Both the position numbers and the translations under genes were made by a program. From positions 518,077 to 582,076 of the forward strand of contig NMRA01000191.1 of NCBI GenBank assembly GCA_002633005.1: DNA of 64,000 nt, in the 5' to 3' direction. Below the pieces are notes generated by a model that was given only the letters and a program-made list of their open reading frames with translations, was not told the origin of the DNA and ran no database searches. The DNA is from Phoronis australis. Lineage: Eukaryota > Phoronida > Phoronidae. This document shows, one piece after another, positions 1-11,999 of this stretch (within the stretch, counting starts at the first letter, position 1; every line of letters begins with the position of its first letter).

Positions 1-1060
1 ATAAAAAATGTTTAACAATCTTTGACCAAGGGTTTTAATAACGGTTTTACTGATTTTGTATTACGATTTTATATGCTCTGCTTACTATTTATTGCTTGTT
101 GACACATTCCTTCGAGTCGGTGATAACAGCTGGTAAGAACCGTCAAGAATCTATATTTTTCCAATGGTGTCGACTAGATTGTCAAGAGGTTGCTAAGCTG
201 TTACCTAAACAATCCTCGGCTGTCTGGGCTTTCAAATGCTTTTAGGACAGGTAACGCTGAACAAAAATTATGCCTGGCAAGGCGGGAAGTTGTGACCCCT
301 GTCGAAGAGTACCTGTACCGTGAATTTCCGAAAATAGACTGCCTACCCCAAAGTACGCAAAAAGTGGGCGTATTTTCGGAAATTTTTCTGAAAGAGTACT
401 CCCGCGGCGTATTTTCGGTACACGGTTTACATGTTTTAAAAATCTGATGGATCGTATGTGATACGTTTTGTTGTAAAGTTTTGTTTATTTTGGCAAGCCA
501 ATGTATTTTAGGATCGCCGATTTCACTCAAATGAAGTACATTTAACAAAATATTTGTTGTTAACTATACCGTATTACGTTAGCAAACTAAATGTGAAGGA
601 CTGTTTCACAACTCACACTGCGAAATAAGTATGGACGAATAAAGGTCTTGCTAGTATATACATAAGAAAATAACGTGCCATTTCAAAAAAGTCACAACTA
701 ATGTTTGGTCAAAAAAGCTGCACAGAAATGTCTGTTGCAAACGTTATTGGTTAATGTGCTAGGCTCTCTCTCTCTCCATCATCTCAGGAGTGAGTCTTCA
801 AATTTATCCCCTTAGCTGACATTTTCCCGAAAACGTCGCTCTAGTCGACTGGCGACAGTTGATGCACGCGAGTGTTGGCTTACGTAGTAAAGGTTTTGCG
901 GAAGTCTATTCAAAATGGGTCCCCTTCGCTGATTGTCGTTCTAACTGACTAACTTTAAAGGCTGACCGCCCGCTAGCTCTAGGCCTACAGCACGTATCAT
1001 AAAATGTTTGACATCCCCCTTTCCGAAAATTTGATGTTTCTGAAAGATCATATCTGCCCA
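1..1060. other. Upstream of CCDC43, no gene seen
   Basis: A small mirrored TTCCGAAAATA/TATTTTCGG block lies at 310-425 and a CT run at about 766. Overlapping short frames on both strands at 190-548 look like chance. Confidence 0.5.
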
Positions 1061-1297
1061 TAGCATGCGTGCACTCAGCTTAAAAAATGGGGGCTCGAAA
1101 TTGTGAGAATGTGGACCTTTTGGGCCTACTACCAAAAACGGCCCAGTTTGGGTACATTCGCCCGCGAATTTTGGTAGTTCGTGCCGTAGTCTCGTTTTCT
1201 ACTTTTTCAGACTTTTTGTTTCTCTGAGGCGGACCTTTTATCCCACTCCGCCAAATTAGGGGGGCTCGTTTGAGCCCCCTGGGTGAGCGCATGCATA
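1061..1297. mobile_element. Short inverted-repeat element (MITE family A)
   Basis: Both ends carry the same inverted terminus (GCATGCGTGCACTCAGC at the left, its imperfect complement GGGTGAGCGCATGC at the right) followed inward by a GGGGCTCGA-like block. Related copies with the same interior (TTTGTTTCTCTGAGGCGGAC) are at 8646-8879, 41333-41545 and, partially, 11894-11965. There is no coding capacity. Confidence 0.7.
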
Positions 1298-1405
1298 GGT
1301 CTGTTTTCGGAATCTTCGGGCTGGAGGTAATCGCAAGCGAATACAACCTGCCGGTGTCAAAGGCAAGAGCTCTCCTCTTTGTAGGATAAGAAAAAGGGTT
1401 TCAAA

Positions 1406-4400
1406 ATGGCGACTGCCATGTCGGACGTGTTTTCCGAATGGTTATCGTCAACGTTGTTTGAAATAAACCCTGACATTGATCTAAAAGTATTCGTTTCATA
1501 CATTCAAGTTGTACTAGAAGACGAGGAAGATGACCGAGAAGAGTCATTGTCTAGTTTTTTGAGAGAAGTTATGGTACACAATAACTTATGCGCACATCCA
1601 TTTGAATTGAATGATTTTGAAATTGAATATTGATGGTCATCGTTTAGCAATGATGTCTCACGATGACATTATGTGCTGTGCGATCTTGCCAGTCAGCCTC
1701 ACTCTGCCTCTGATATATTGATACAAGACACTTACGAAGAAGCAATATCATGAGAGTCTGAGGTGCCATAAAAGCGAAGCTCACATGATCGCACAGTCAC
1801 TGATACTATCTTCACTCTTTCAGACTTCACCAGTGTTTACTTGCTAGTGGCTTGTGACTGGAGTGGGCCCCTGATTTGTGAACTGTCTGACAATCTTAAC
1901 CTTCATGTTAGGCAACTTTTCGAAATCAAATGTAGGGAAACCCAGTCACGGCAAGCCAATGGGCGTGTTCAGTTCACCATCCATTTCTTAGCTTAAATTT
2001 ACTGTCCCTGCGTTGTGGTACATAGTTAGTTCTAAACTGCAATACACAATCCCAGTAACCAGGAAATGCACAAGTGAAGATTAGTCTTAGCTTGCCCTAG
2101 TAAAATTACTTGGGAAGTAAATACCCTGATGGTTCTTAAAAAATAGATACAGGTGTCCTCCATGAAGTCAAGAAATATTAATTCCTATTTAAATACCTAC
2201 AAATTGTGAAAAAATATTTCCAAATCGATACCAAATATCTTGAAAAGTACACCCATTTCGTATGAAAAGAAATTTGTGTCATATGATGAATACTGTTGGT
2301 TCGGTGTCAATGTTCTTATCCTTTCTGTTGAATGTTAATACAAGGGACGTGGCTGTGCGATTGGTAAAAAGTCAAAAATAAAAATTAAATTCAACATGCC
2401 TTCTGCCTTCACAAAATTTATACTTTTATTGACTTAAAATCTAGGGTTATGTATGTATGGGTGTTCTCCATACTCTAAATTCAAACAATTCAGGTTTACA
2501 ACCACTAGACAGTGTACAGCACATGCATATCATAATGAGTACAATACTTTTTGTTCAAAATGAAAACAGTCAATTGTGTCATGTGCCATTTAAACAGGAC
2601 AGAGGCAAACTCAAACAAGTCATGGCGACATTAAAACAGACACTGTACATATTTGTTTAAATGCATGTATTTGTCAGTGATGTTCTACATAACATTAAGT
2701 TCAATATATTCTTCAGGATTCCAAAGCAGTTCAACCCATGTGCAATGAGATCCTTCGGAAATGGTCGGAAATTTCGCAATTTAACTCGTCTAACTCTGCT
2801 GAAGGTACAGACTTGGTTTCCTGGAAACCTCTTCAACAGCTGAAAATTATTACCATCTCGTCAACATGAACAACAGTATCCCTGTTTACCCTGATACATT
2901 ACATTTTATTGTATGCTGACTACTTATGAAGTTCTTTGAATGTTTTGGAAATGACACCATTGTGATTTTTGTTGTCCATTTCAGTAATGAATTATGATAA
3001 AAACCCTTCAAGATCACAAACACCATAAATTAAAGTTGGTTTTACATAGTTGTGCATTTGCATAGTTGTGCATTTGCGTAGTTGTGCATTTGCATAGCTG
3101 TGCATTTGCATGGCTGTGCATTTGCATAACTGTGGCTGGAACATACAAGTGTTTGTCATGAAGTGGCAACCCTGATGTTCTGTCACCACCCACAAAAGAT
3201 TTAGTGGGTACTGAAAAAGTGATTATGATTTTGTTTGAAATTTTGCATGTTATCACAAATGTACTGCAATTTTCTCACACGTTAACCAAATTTAGGTGTG
3301 TGCAAAATGTTTATTTTTTTGTTTCCTTGCAGGTACAAAAACAATAGATGACAAATTCGTGGATTTGTTAGAAAAACACAAGGTTGCGGAAACCAAAGTC
3401 AAAGTACTAACGGCCGAGGAGAAGGCACGCAAGGATGCCATATTGGCTCAGTACTCGCAGATTTCTGATGGCGAGGAAGAGCAGGATGACGACACGCCAT
3501 CTGGTGGAGATGGTATCCTTTTGTATCAATGGTTTGATGCTGATTAGAAATGATTTCTAGGCTTGAGAAGAACTTACTGATTGTTTAAATTAAGGCAATG
3601 ATTATGAAGTTTGTTTTTCACAGCCGGGTTATTTTCAGCCTCTGAAGTAGTATGGCTGTCAGAGGAATTCTGTGATTTTCATTGCGACCAGTTTCAATTG
3701 GTTCAGAGGATAAGAACACGCCTACGCAGTGGCATTGCTGCGGAAAAGTAAGTACACCTCTCAGTGAATAAAGTTGTTTTTGTTACCAGAATATAGTTCA
3801 TAAAGGCTTTAATGTACTTTGATGGGTAATAGTATGATATGACGTGCTCGCATTTTGAGAACCAGTTTAACACCCGTTATTCAGTGGAGAAAACTGGTTC
3901 TCAAAATTAGGGGTCGTTATATCAGACCAGATGTCTAAAGAAAAAGTTCTTTTTAGCAGGATACATGTGTTTGAGTGGGGTGAAATGTGTTTGTAAAGGA
4001 AACGTATATTAAACTTTTTTGGCATGGGCTGTGAACCACTCATACTGTGGTACACAAAATTGCTCAAGACACAAAAATTCCCAGCATAATATTGTAAGCC
4101 AAAATCAGTGGATCACGTGATCCTTAAGGTTACATGTATGGTGTACCCCTAATTGCTATACTATATTTATCCTAAAATATCTAATTAACTAGCCACTGTC
4201 AACCCATGAAAGTATATATTTTCCAAAAGTAGAAGTCCATATGAATTCATCTATGTCATCTACAACATTGTGCCATTGTTGTGGTCCTGTTAGTTGGCGT
4301 TTTGGGTGTAAAAGTTCTGTTTTTGAAAGGTACACCAATAACAAATTGTTTCTATAACCTTCATCATTAAGACTTTGGACAACAAAACTGTTCGTGGTGG

Positions 4401-5579
4401 CTTTGACGGCTGGTGAAATGTGCTCAAAGACACTTCTATAGGTCATGTTCTTGGTGGCTGTGACGGCTGGTGAAATGTACTCAAGGACACTTCTATGGGT
4501 CATATTCTTGGTGGCTGTGACGGCTGGTGAAATGTGCTCAAGGACACTTCTATAGGTCATGTTCTTGGTGGCTGTGATGGCTGTTGAAATGTGCTCAAGG
4601 ACACTTCTGTAGGTCATGTTCTTGGTGGCTGTGACGGCTGGTGAAATGTGCTCAAGGACACTTCTATAGGTCATGTTCATGTTTTCGTCAGTTACGTAAA
4701 CTTCATGAGACTGGATCAATTAATCGGCATTTTTTGCACACTTGCCGGAGTCAGAGAAATAAATTGCTGTGTCGCGTGACCATCACAAGGCGGTGCTTAT
4801 GAAATTAGGTCACCTCATATAGCAGTGCGTCAGTGAAAGTGATTGAAAGGTAGAATTATTGCCGAGGAAAATGGCAGTGTCAAAGACAAGACGAAATTTG
4901 GTTGTCTCAGAGAGAAGTACGCAATGAAACTTCTGAATTTGAGTGATATGTGTGTTGAATTTTTTCAGTAGCTGAGTAACAATTTCCTAAACTGTGCTAC
5001 AGAGACTGGCTGTAGGGCTGACAAGCGTTCTGTTACACAATGACATTTCTAAAAATAACTTACGGTTTAGGTATCACCTAGGATTGATTGCGAATTCTAG
5101 GTGTCACAAAGGTCAATGTTTTAACGCACAGAAGTTGTCTCCCCAGTTCTAATAACGATACTTATAATCACTGTCGGAAGGGAGTAAAGTATCACTCCAA
5201 TCATGGCCTTCAGGATTTATGCCGAGGGGGTTTACTTGAGTATAATGCACATGCTGTAGTTGATTAGGATTGTTCTGTGGTCGCTTTCCGCATATTTTGT
5301 CCTCCAGGATGACGAAAATTCTTTCTTTCCTTTTTGTTATTAATATCGTTTTGTCTGATCAGATGTATAATCCTTAACTCTAGTTTAGTTCTAGGATTCA
5401 GAAACACTAACGTAGAATCAGTGGATAAAGATGTGCAGGAAGCGAGACTGAAAATGAAAGATGCTCATGATAAAAAGAAGGAGAAAGACAAAATGGAACG
5501 TGAAAAACAGAAACAGAAAAAAGAGGACAGAAAGGAGGCAGAGAAGAAACGAACACAGAAAGGCGAAAAGAGGCGATAG
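1406..5579 (+). CDS. CCDC43: Coiled-coil domain-containing protein 43, 4 exons
   Basis: Exons are 1406-1573, 2717-2804, 3333-3512 and 5395-5579. Every junction is GT-AG and the joined frame is open for 206 codons plus TAG; human CCDC43 is a little longer at 224. The start ATG follows TTTCAAA. The N-terminal part is acidic, with a run of Asp and Glu near residue 40. The second exon encodes MCNEILRKWSE, which matches the family's KEI-RWSE segment. The third carries EEKARKDAILAQYSQISD, the conserved AQYxxxxD segment followed by an acidic stretch. The last exon begins at FRNTNVE and is a Lys/Glu-rich coiled coil ending KKRTQKGEKRR, the family's hallmark C-terminus. The exon 3/4 junction splits a Gly codon just before FRNTNVE. 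The molecular function of this family is poorly known. Intron 2 holds an octamer minisatellite and intron 3 a 57-bp minisatellite. A possible AATAAA is at 6366-6371. Confidence 0.93.
3050..3130 (+). repeat. 16-bp minisatellite carrying octamer (POU) motifs
   Basis: The unit TAGTTGTGCATTTGCA repeats five times in CCDC43 intron 2. ATTTGCAT, the classic octamer, occurs perfectly at 3056, 3088, 3104 and 3120, and once with a single change at 3072, all spaced exactly 16 bp. Confidence 0.85.
4394..4680. repeat. 57-bp minisatellite, five units, in CCDC43 intron 3
   Basis: Five near-identical units of 57 bp. Because 57 is a multiple of three, the minus strand stays open through all units as part of a 176-codon frame at 4189-4719 (repeat NMTYRSVLEHISPAVTATK). 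It is intronic and antisense to CCDC43, so it is probably not a gene. Confidence 0.85.
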
Positions 5580-8173
5580 CGGACCTCACTGGAACAATGT
5601 TGCCCAGGTGCTGTTAGTAGTGTGCAAACAAAGTTTGTAACCTATGACCATGTGATTTTGAAGATATTACATAGCTATTGCCTGCTAAGTTATGAATTTG
5701 AGATCAGTTTTTTCGAAGCTATTGTATAGCTGCTGTCTGCAGTTAGGAAACATCTAGCTTGATGTTAGATTACCCGAGACATCCAGGATAACTACTGTGT
5801 CTTGGGTGCTGTAGATTGAATATTTAACATTCTATACATACTTATGTGAAATTAGACATTGTCTACACACGAGTCTATATTTGTAAGTTATTTCCCATTT
5901 TGTTCTGTTTATTGGTATCTGATGTGTGTCTACTGACTGCATCTTCTATATTCAAGCTTTTATTATGTTCATCTTGGAACTTAGGATAGTTTGTAATATT
6001 GTGTTCTCTAACTCAGGCCTACACATCCAACTGCAGATGGGGATTTTGTAGTTAGTGGATCTTTACCCTTATTCTTAGCCACCTGTACTTCACCTCCGGT
6101 GGTCAAAGATACGGTCCGTTTTGAATGAACGAAAGACAAAATGGCCTCAGGTGCCGGTGACTAGACCTCAGTTGTGCTTTCATTGGCAATTACCTTGAAG
6201 TGCAGGGTGGTTAAAATACTGAGGGTGAAGACTGGTACAAATGAAACACATTTATATCATTATTTATTGTTTGTGTTAAAAATGTTTTGGATGGCATGTC
6301 TAAATATCGTTGTAGTGGTCAGAAAATGGTCAACCAGTGGACAGATGTATCATCGGTTACGTAATAATAAACTGTATTTACTTCATGTATACTTATATGG
6401 ATCTAAGATGGTTTATACGGTTATAAGTGGCTCCTAAAATGTGCAAGTTGTTGTCAGGTTAATCTCAAAATGTCTAGTTGATGGCAGAACTAGTATATTA
6501 GTATATTAGGAATTATGCAGTCTTCAGTTTTCAGTTGCGTATAGGAACCAGTGCTTAGTTACACGCAGGAATTCAGAAAAAGTGTTGTGGTGAATATGAG
6601 ATAGCAGATGAAGTATTCCCGCCACTTTGCTAATTAATGCAAAAACTTCTTTTGTCTTGTTATTGTAAAATCCTACCAATTTCGGAGGGAAGCAATTGTC
6701 AGAATTGCCATTTTGAAAATCTTCTGGCATTGTTCTGAATTCCCACAGCTTTTCAAAACATTGTGTAGTTGTAGTTGTGGTACACGGTTTAAAAATGGTA
6801 AAGCGTTGTTTTATTGCCACTTGTTGTGTAAGAAAACATTCGCTCATTCGTCATATCATGTCCTAAGTTGGTCAGGTTTTACCTCCATCGTGATTCTGCC
6901 TTTTTATTGGAGAAACACCGATTGTAACTTTACAGGTAAAAATTAGGAACTTTGTCACTCTAGATTTAGAAAATTTACCTACGGCCAGAAACATAGTTCG
7001 AGTTTGTTCTGATTTTTTATTGATGTGATAGTGCTGTATAATTTAGTTGTTAATTTTTCTTACTTGGCAAGCCTTGCTGTTTAAAACCTTGCTTGCTTGA
7101 GCTTATGTGGCCTTTGAAAAGACCTTGACCTTGCCTGAAACTGATGCAGGCACATGTTTTTTCTAAATTACCGGTAGTGTGTCACAGAATCAAAATGAGT
7201 GAGTAGCAGACCAGAACCAACTGTGTTTTTTGGCCTAAAAAGTGAAAACACTTAGGCCAGTCCCTTCAATATAGGACATTGGCTGGAAAATTTGACATAT
7301 TTTCATTTTCAAGGACATTTTTGGTTTATAAGAGCACCATTAATTTATATTCATATTCTTTAAAATCAATAACTCTCATTCACTTGGTCCCGAAATATCA
7401 AGAAAGTGTTCATCTGATATCCAGGCCATCTGTGCAACGATATGTGGCCGTCAACAGGAAGTTCTAGTCATTTGTTTTCATTTTTAATGTTTCAGTGTGT
7501 TTGCACCTTGTCTGCCATGTATAGTCAGTGCTGCTGTTATTGTATGCAAGTGAACTTTAGATGCTACAGTCAATATGTCCTTCGAATTGACAAACTATCC
7601 ATACATTACATGTCAGGGTGCTGAATCTTTGCTTTTTCGCCATTCGTGATTGGTTTCGCTTTGAAACTAGCCCGGCAAGATTTTACAGTTTTGCAATTTT
7701 TTCGTAAACACGATTTGGTCATTGGCGTTTGATTCGGCATGTTTTCGATTTTTTTTTGGCCTGCACACAGATTGTTTCCCAATTATCGTTACAGAATGCA
7801 AGGAGACTGTACGTTGGAGATTTTTTGTACGTGATCAAAGATCACGATTCGTTTCTATGTATCACGTACACGAATTCGGTGCTATTTGAATTTCAGCTCT
7901 CTTACTCGCTGAACTCGGGTCCTGCAAATTTAAACTTACGGTAAAGTGTCACAAATTCAAGACGCAGTATGACTGACAAATGATTTTTTTTTTCTTTTTC
8001 CATGGGTGACATGTTGAACCAAATGAATGGTTCTGTAACATAGCTATCTCTGGCAAGTGTTCCTGAGAAATTGTGGGCATTGGCAACATTGTTCGAAGTG
8101 TTTGAAATTGGCGAGACTACGTCATCATGAAGTGCAGTGCTGTGCTCCAGTCAGTGGCACATTAAGTTTATAA
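5580..8173. other. CCDC43 3' region and spacer, no other gene seen
   Basis: AT-rich. It probably begins with the CCDC43 3' UTR. Short frames at 6174-6946 and 7279-7944 lack any family likeness. Confidence 0.4.
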
Positions 8174-8349
8174 TTTATTGTTTCAAAATAATTTTTAAAA
8201 TGGAATGACTTTTACTTTTCAATCATTTATTTACACGAAACCAATAACTTATATACAGACATTTATATACCCTAAATGTGACACTTTACTTAGTAACAAG
8301 AAATAACTTAAGGAGTCCGATTAACCCGCCACAAACTGTGAAAAACACG

Positions 8350-9667
8350 TCATGAGAATCGTTCTTGTCGAGATATCATGTCCCTAACAGTTATTATAGT
8401 TGGCACCGAGTCCTGCAGCTGTAACCACCGAATCGAGTCCACTACGCGTCTGTAATGATGATTCGTCCTTCGCTGTCTGAACCAGTCCTGTTGATTAATA
8501 AATTAAGAAATTACGAAAACTGATATTGAAACCGCTACTACACGATTGTAATGAAGAAACTGACCGATACCATGTAGACCAAATCTCTCCACGGCAACCC
8601 TCAAAATACGTAACATTTCGCGACACAGCACGAGAAAGTCGTGTTGTACATGCGCGCACCCTTTGCGCTCGAAGGAGCCCACCGTTTGACGAAGTGGGCA
8701 AAAAGGTTCGCCTCAGAGAAACAAAAACTCCAAAAAAGTACAAAACGAGACAAACAAAAGTCCACTAACAAGGCAGGAACTACCAAAATTCGACGAATGC
8801 ACTACTGAACGTAACCCGTAATCACATTCTTGAAAAATTCGAGCCCTCCAATTTTTTAGGCTGGGTGCGCGCATGCTGTATCAAAAATATCAATTTATTA
8901 CTAATGAACTCATTCGCTGTCACTGAGAGTTTCAACATTAACGTCATTTTCGAACAGCGTTTGTGAGCGGACCAAGCCGAACTAACTAACCAGTTTATCA
9001 ACATCGTCAGTTACCTGAATCTCGTTTTCTGTTAAACCAGTCCTCCTTGTCAGAGAGCGAAGCCTTGCGCCAACCGGACAGGTAGTCGTTTTGAAAGTAG
9101 ATTCAAAGAGGTTTTTGCATTCTTCTGAAAGGAACTCCTGTTGAGAAATGTTTTCCTGGCTTCTGAAGCGTTTGTCGAGGCGGTTCTCTTGCTCCTGTTC
9201 GTTGCAGAGTTTTTTCTGACTTCGCGCAGAAGAATGTCTGTTGTCACCTTCGGTATTGGGGGTATTGTCTATAAACAAGGAGGGAAACGGGATACTTAAA
9301 AATTAGGAACAAGCAAGCACCGATTGCTATACGCATGAATTATTAACTGATTTCTTTTCTTTCTGACAAGTGCATGTCGTAGAGTTTATATAAGCCAACA
9401 ATCTACAGTAACAACGTATGATTACTTGTAAACATATAGTGAACACTGACAATTTATGCATTAGCATATCACATGCAAGTGATCGACCTGATCTACAACA
9501 CTACGAGAACAAGCAATATATATCCATTCATGTAGTGATCTTTTACGTATCTTACCTTGTTCGTTACAGTGAAGCGCTCCGTGAATCGACAGCTCCAAGT
9601 CACTACCGTCACTAAGGGAAAATTCGACGGCATCCTGATTCCGGGACATAGCAGCGATTACAAACAT
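8350..9667 (-). CDS. Divergent homeobox protein, helix 3 Asn51 replaced by Gln
   Basis: Exons on the minus strand are 9667-9556, 9268-9015 and 8487-8350, giving 167 residues. All junctions are GT-AG (donors GTAAGA and GTAACT). Residues 77-136 read as a homeodomain: Phe at HD positions 16 and 20, LTENEIQ leading into helix 3, then DWFRQRR with Trp48, Phe49 and Arg53. Intron 2 lies exactly between HD positions 46 and 47, a classic homeobox intron site. Position 51, almost always Asn, is Gln here and position 47 is Asp, so normal DNA contact is doubtful. In vertebrates HOPX also has Gln at 51 (WFKQR) and does not bind DNA, so an HOPX-like gene is possible, but the rest is too divergent to name. 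The first 76 residues are polar and unrecognised. The start could instead be the ATG at 9649. A short transposon occupies intron 2, and AATAAA signals lie at 8226-8231 and 8174-8179 (minus). Confidence 0.8.
8646..8879. mobile_element. MITE family A copy in the homeobox gene's intron 2
   Basis: It starts CATGCGCGCACCC and ends GGGTGCGCGCATG, with the family interior (GCCTCAGAGAAACAAAAACT) in the opposite orientation to the 1061 copy. It lies wholly between homeobox exons 2 and 3. Confidence 0.7.
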
Positions 9668-9731
9668 GTTGGAGAAGTATAAATTGGTTTTGAACCGAAT
9701 CCAGTATTTATTAAGCCTGTGTAATTGAAAG

Positions 9732-9803
9732 ACCCGCCCACACAACTAGTGGTGTTCTGATTGGTCTAAAGTTACGTGAGTGGAATTCTCGTGATACTAT
9801 TGG
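9732..9803 (-). promoter_or_regulatory. Candidate promoter of the homeobox gene: two CCAAT boxes and a GC/CACC box
   Basis: Read on the minus strand, CCAAT occurs at 9803-9799 and 9764-9760, and a GTGTGGGCGGG-like box lies at 9742-9732. All three are 65-140 bases before the ATG at 9667. The arrangement is typical of a TATA-less promoter; the call rests on motifs only. Confidence 0.35.
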
Positions 9804-10061
9804 CTAAGGATGGCACGGTCAACCGACGGTAGACGATCAACGGATATTGTGCACATATTAAGTTCTCTTGGATGAGTTCGGGAAATGTGAAATTCTCTTG
9901 CGGGATGCAAATCTTCGAGAGAGATAACCGGAGTAGACGTGGACGCTCAATCTATATAGTTATTTAATGTTTACAGAAAATTATTTGCCGTGTGAGATGT
10001 TAGAGCATTGCTATGAAAAACCCCAATATGTTACAATGTTTTCCACCACAGCGTATATCTT

Positions 10062-10230
10062 CATGGGCGGATCCAGGATTTTGAGTTGGGGGGGGGGGGG
10101 GGGNGGCAGGGCAGAGTATTAGCCAGGATTTTGCCTGTCAGACATTGGCACTCCCGACCTGCCCAATGGAAACTTGGAGAATTTTAAGGGGGGCCATGGC
10201 CCCCTTGGCCCCCCTCTAAATCCGTCACTG
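10062..10230. mobile_element. Short GGCGGATCC-terminus MITE (family B)
   Basis: The left end is CATGGGCGGATCCAGGATTT and the right end CTAAATCCGTCACTG, an inverted pair. Internally it has a GGGGGCCATGGCCCCC palindrome and TACTCTGCC/GGCAGAG blocks shared with 22846-23005, 27174-27258 and 55755-55906. Such termini resemble non-autonomous hAT elements; an 8-bp duplication is not clear. An N interrupts a poly-G run. Confidence 0.65.
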
Positions 10231-11249
10231 ATCTTAGACACAACAAAAAACAACAAAAAGAAAAAAAATCCATATTTATGTGGATGACAACTTCTAACAC
10301 TTATGAGAAACGTCTATTTTGCTGACAAACTAAATTTTCATCAAAGTCAATTGATTGCAGCGTTATCCTACTTAAAGTTGCTCTATTGAGATAATTTTTG
10401 TTGATATTACCAGTAAGAGATATCTCTCCTTGATATTACCAATGGAACTTTATTTGCATTATTTTCAGTGTTTTCAGTCCACGATCTGGACTTTTAATTC
10501 TTCTCGTTCCATACTACACAGTAGATGATTTTACGTTTTCATTCATCATTGATATTTTGTCACGGAAACACTGAAGATGGCCAACGAACAAGTATGCATC
10601 GTGGACAAGCTGATCTCCCCAGATTTATTCATGGCATATTCACTAAGGAACGTTGTAAACTGTCTTAACTTGTTGTATGGTTATGTAATTCGTGTTACAT
10701 GGGAATTGAAACGCTTTCACTCAATTAATTAATTTGAACCTGTTTGTTATGGTGGTGATAACGCCCAACTAGAAAGAGGTAATTACCCTTATTCGCTCTC
10801 CACACGAGTCATATAACAGTGCTTTGATCACAAAGCTTTGTTTCATTTAGTCACTAGGCGCAGACAAGTCCGCTAGTGCCCAACCGACTTGTCTCTTGTG
10901 AGACCCAACTTTCTATTCAAAGCGTCCTCTCACCGATCAATCCGACAGTCTGAGCTCCCCGTCACGCTAGCGTAGAATGTGTCTTTAGCAGAGCACAGCA
11001 GGAGCTTATCCAGAGAAGCGACTGGGCTAATCTTCGCTCCTAATCTTTCAATCAATAGATTCAAACCGTCGGTAGTTCAAATTAAAGGCGGCCGAAAAAG
11101 TTGTTTGACGACACCTAAGACCACAATGAAAGTACCCCTAGACAATACGTTTGTTTGTTGTCGAAATTCGCTTAAGAAAGGCAACATTCCACGCCAACAT
11201 TAAGAAGGATTATTTCAACGTTATTTTATGGAAGCGTGGTGTGATGGTA

Positions 11250-11665
11250 AGGGAGCGTTCACACATTATGTCATCACTCGAGCGGGAAGAGGGTTTGGAA
11301 AAGATCACGATTTATGACAAAGGGACGTCATCATGTGGTTTATTATAATATTTCCAATTTGGGAGTAATAGACATATCCAACACAGCACCTATCGTTTGG
11401 GTAACTGGAGATTGACCAATTTCAAAACGGGCACCCGCCGTTTCACGTTTCCCAGATTAGATTTGATCATACTTCACTAGGTTTACCTATGTATACAGAC
11501 ATACGACAGACCCACTCCACCACTGCCCAAACGGGAGGGTGGCGGATGGCTATGATAATTTGAGGCTGGGGGAGGGGGTATATCATGATGATGGATGACG
11601 AAAGAAGGGGGGGGAAGGGATAAAAATTGGCAAATTTTGGATGACGAAATATGTCAACGCTCCCT
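11250..11665. mobile_element. Inverted-repeat element with GGGAGCGTT ends
   Basis: GGGAGCGTTCACACATTATG followed by TCATC at the left faces GATGACGAAATATG and CAACGCTCCCT at the right. The interior is G-rich and noncoding. Confidence 0.5.
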
Positions 11666-11893
11666 CACAGGCCTTTACAACATACGCAGGTGAAATACTT
11701 GACCTTTTTATTACTTGTTAACTTATAGTTGAACCTACAAATATTAATAACTCTGAAAGTCTCCCCTCACCCTACCTTCACTATTCCATGACGAGTAGGT
11801 AGATAATTTCTTTTAATTTCATGTGCTTCGGCAAACGAGTAATGCCAACGACATTACTGGTATGAAGATTGATTAATTGAAAAGAAAACATTT

Positions 11894-11965
11894 TGCATGC
11901 GCACACTCAGCCTAAAATATAGGGGCTCGAATTCTTCGGTATGCGAACCTTTTACTGAAAGAAAT
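11894..11965. mobile_element. MITE family A, one end only
   Basis: GCATGCGCACACTCAGCCTA, then a GGGGCTCGAA block and GCGAACCTTTTAC, match the left end of the 1061 copy. The other end is absent. Confidence 0.5.
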
Positions 11966-11999
11966 CAACAAGGACTAAAAAAACGGGGCCACTAGGTTC

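Noticed and set aside
2992-3256. Minus-strand frames with MQMHNYAN repeats
   Set aside because: Translation of the 16-bp minisatellite in a CCDC43 intron.
6524-6847. 107-codon minus-strand frame
   Set aside because: Downstream of CCDC43, low-complexity Thr run, overlapping open frames on the other strand, no likeness.
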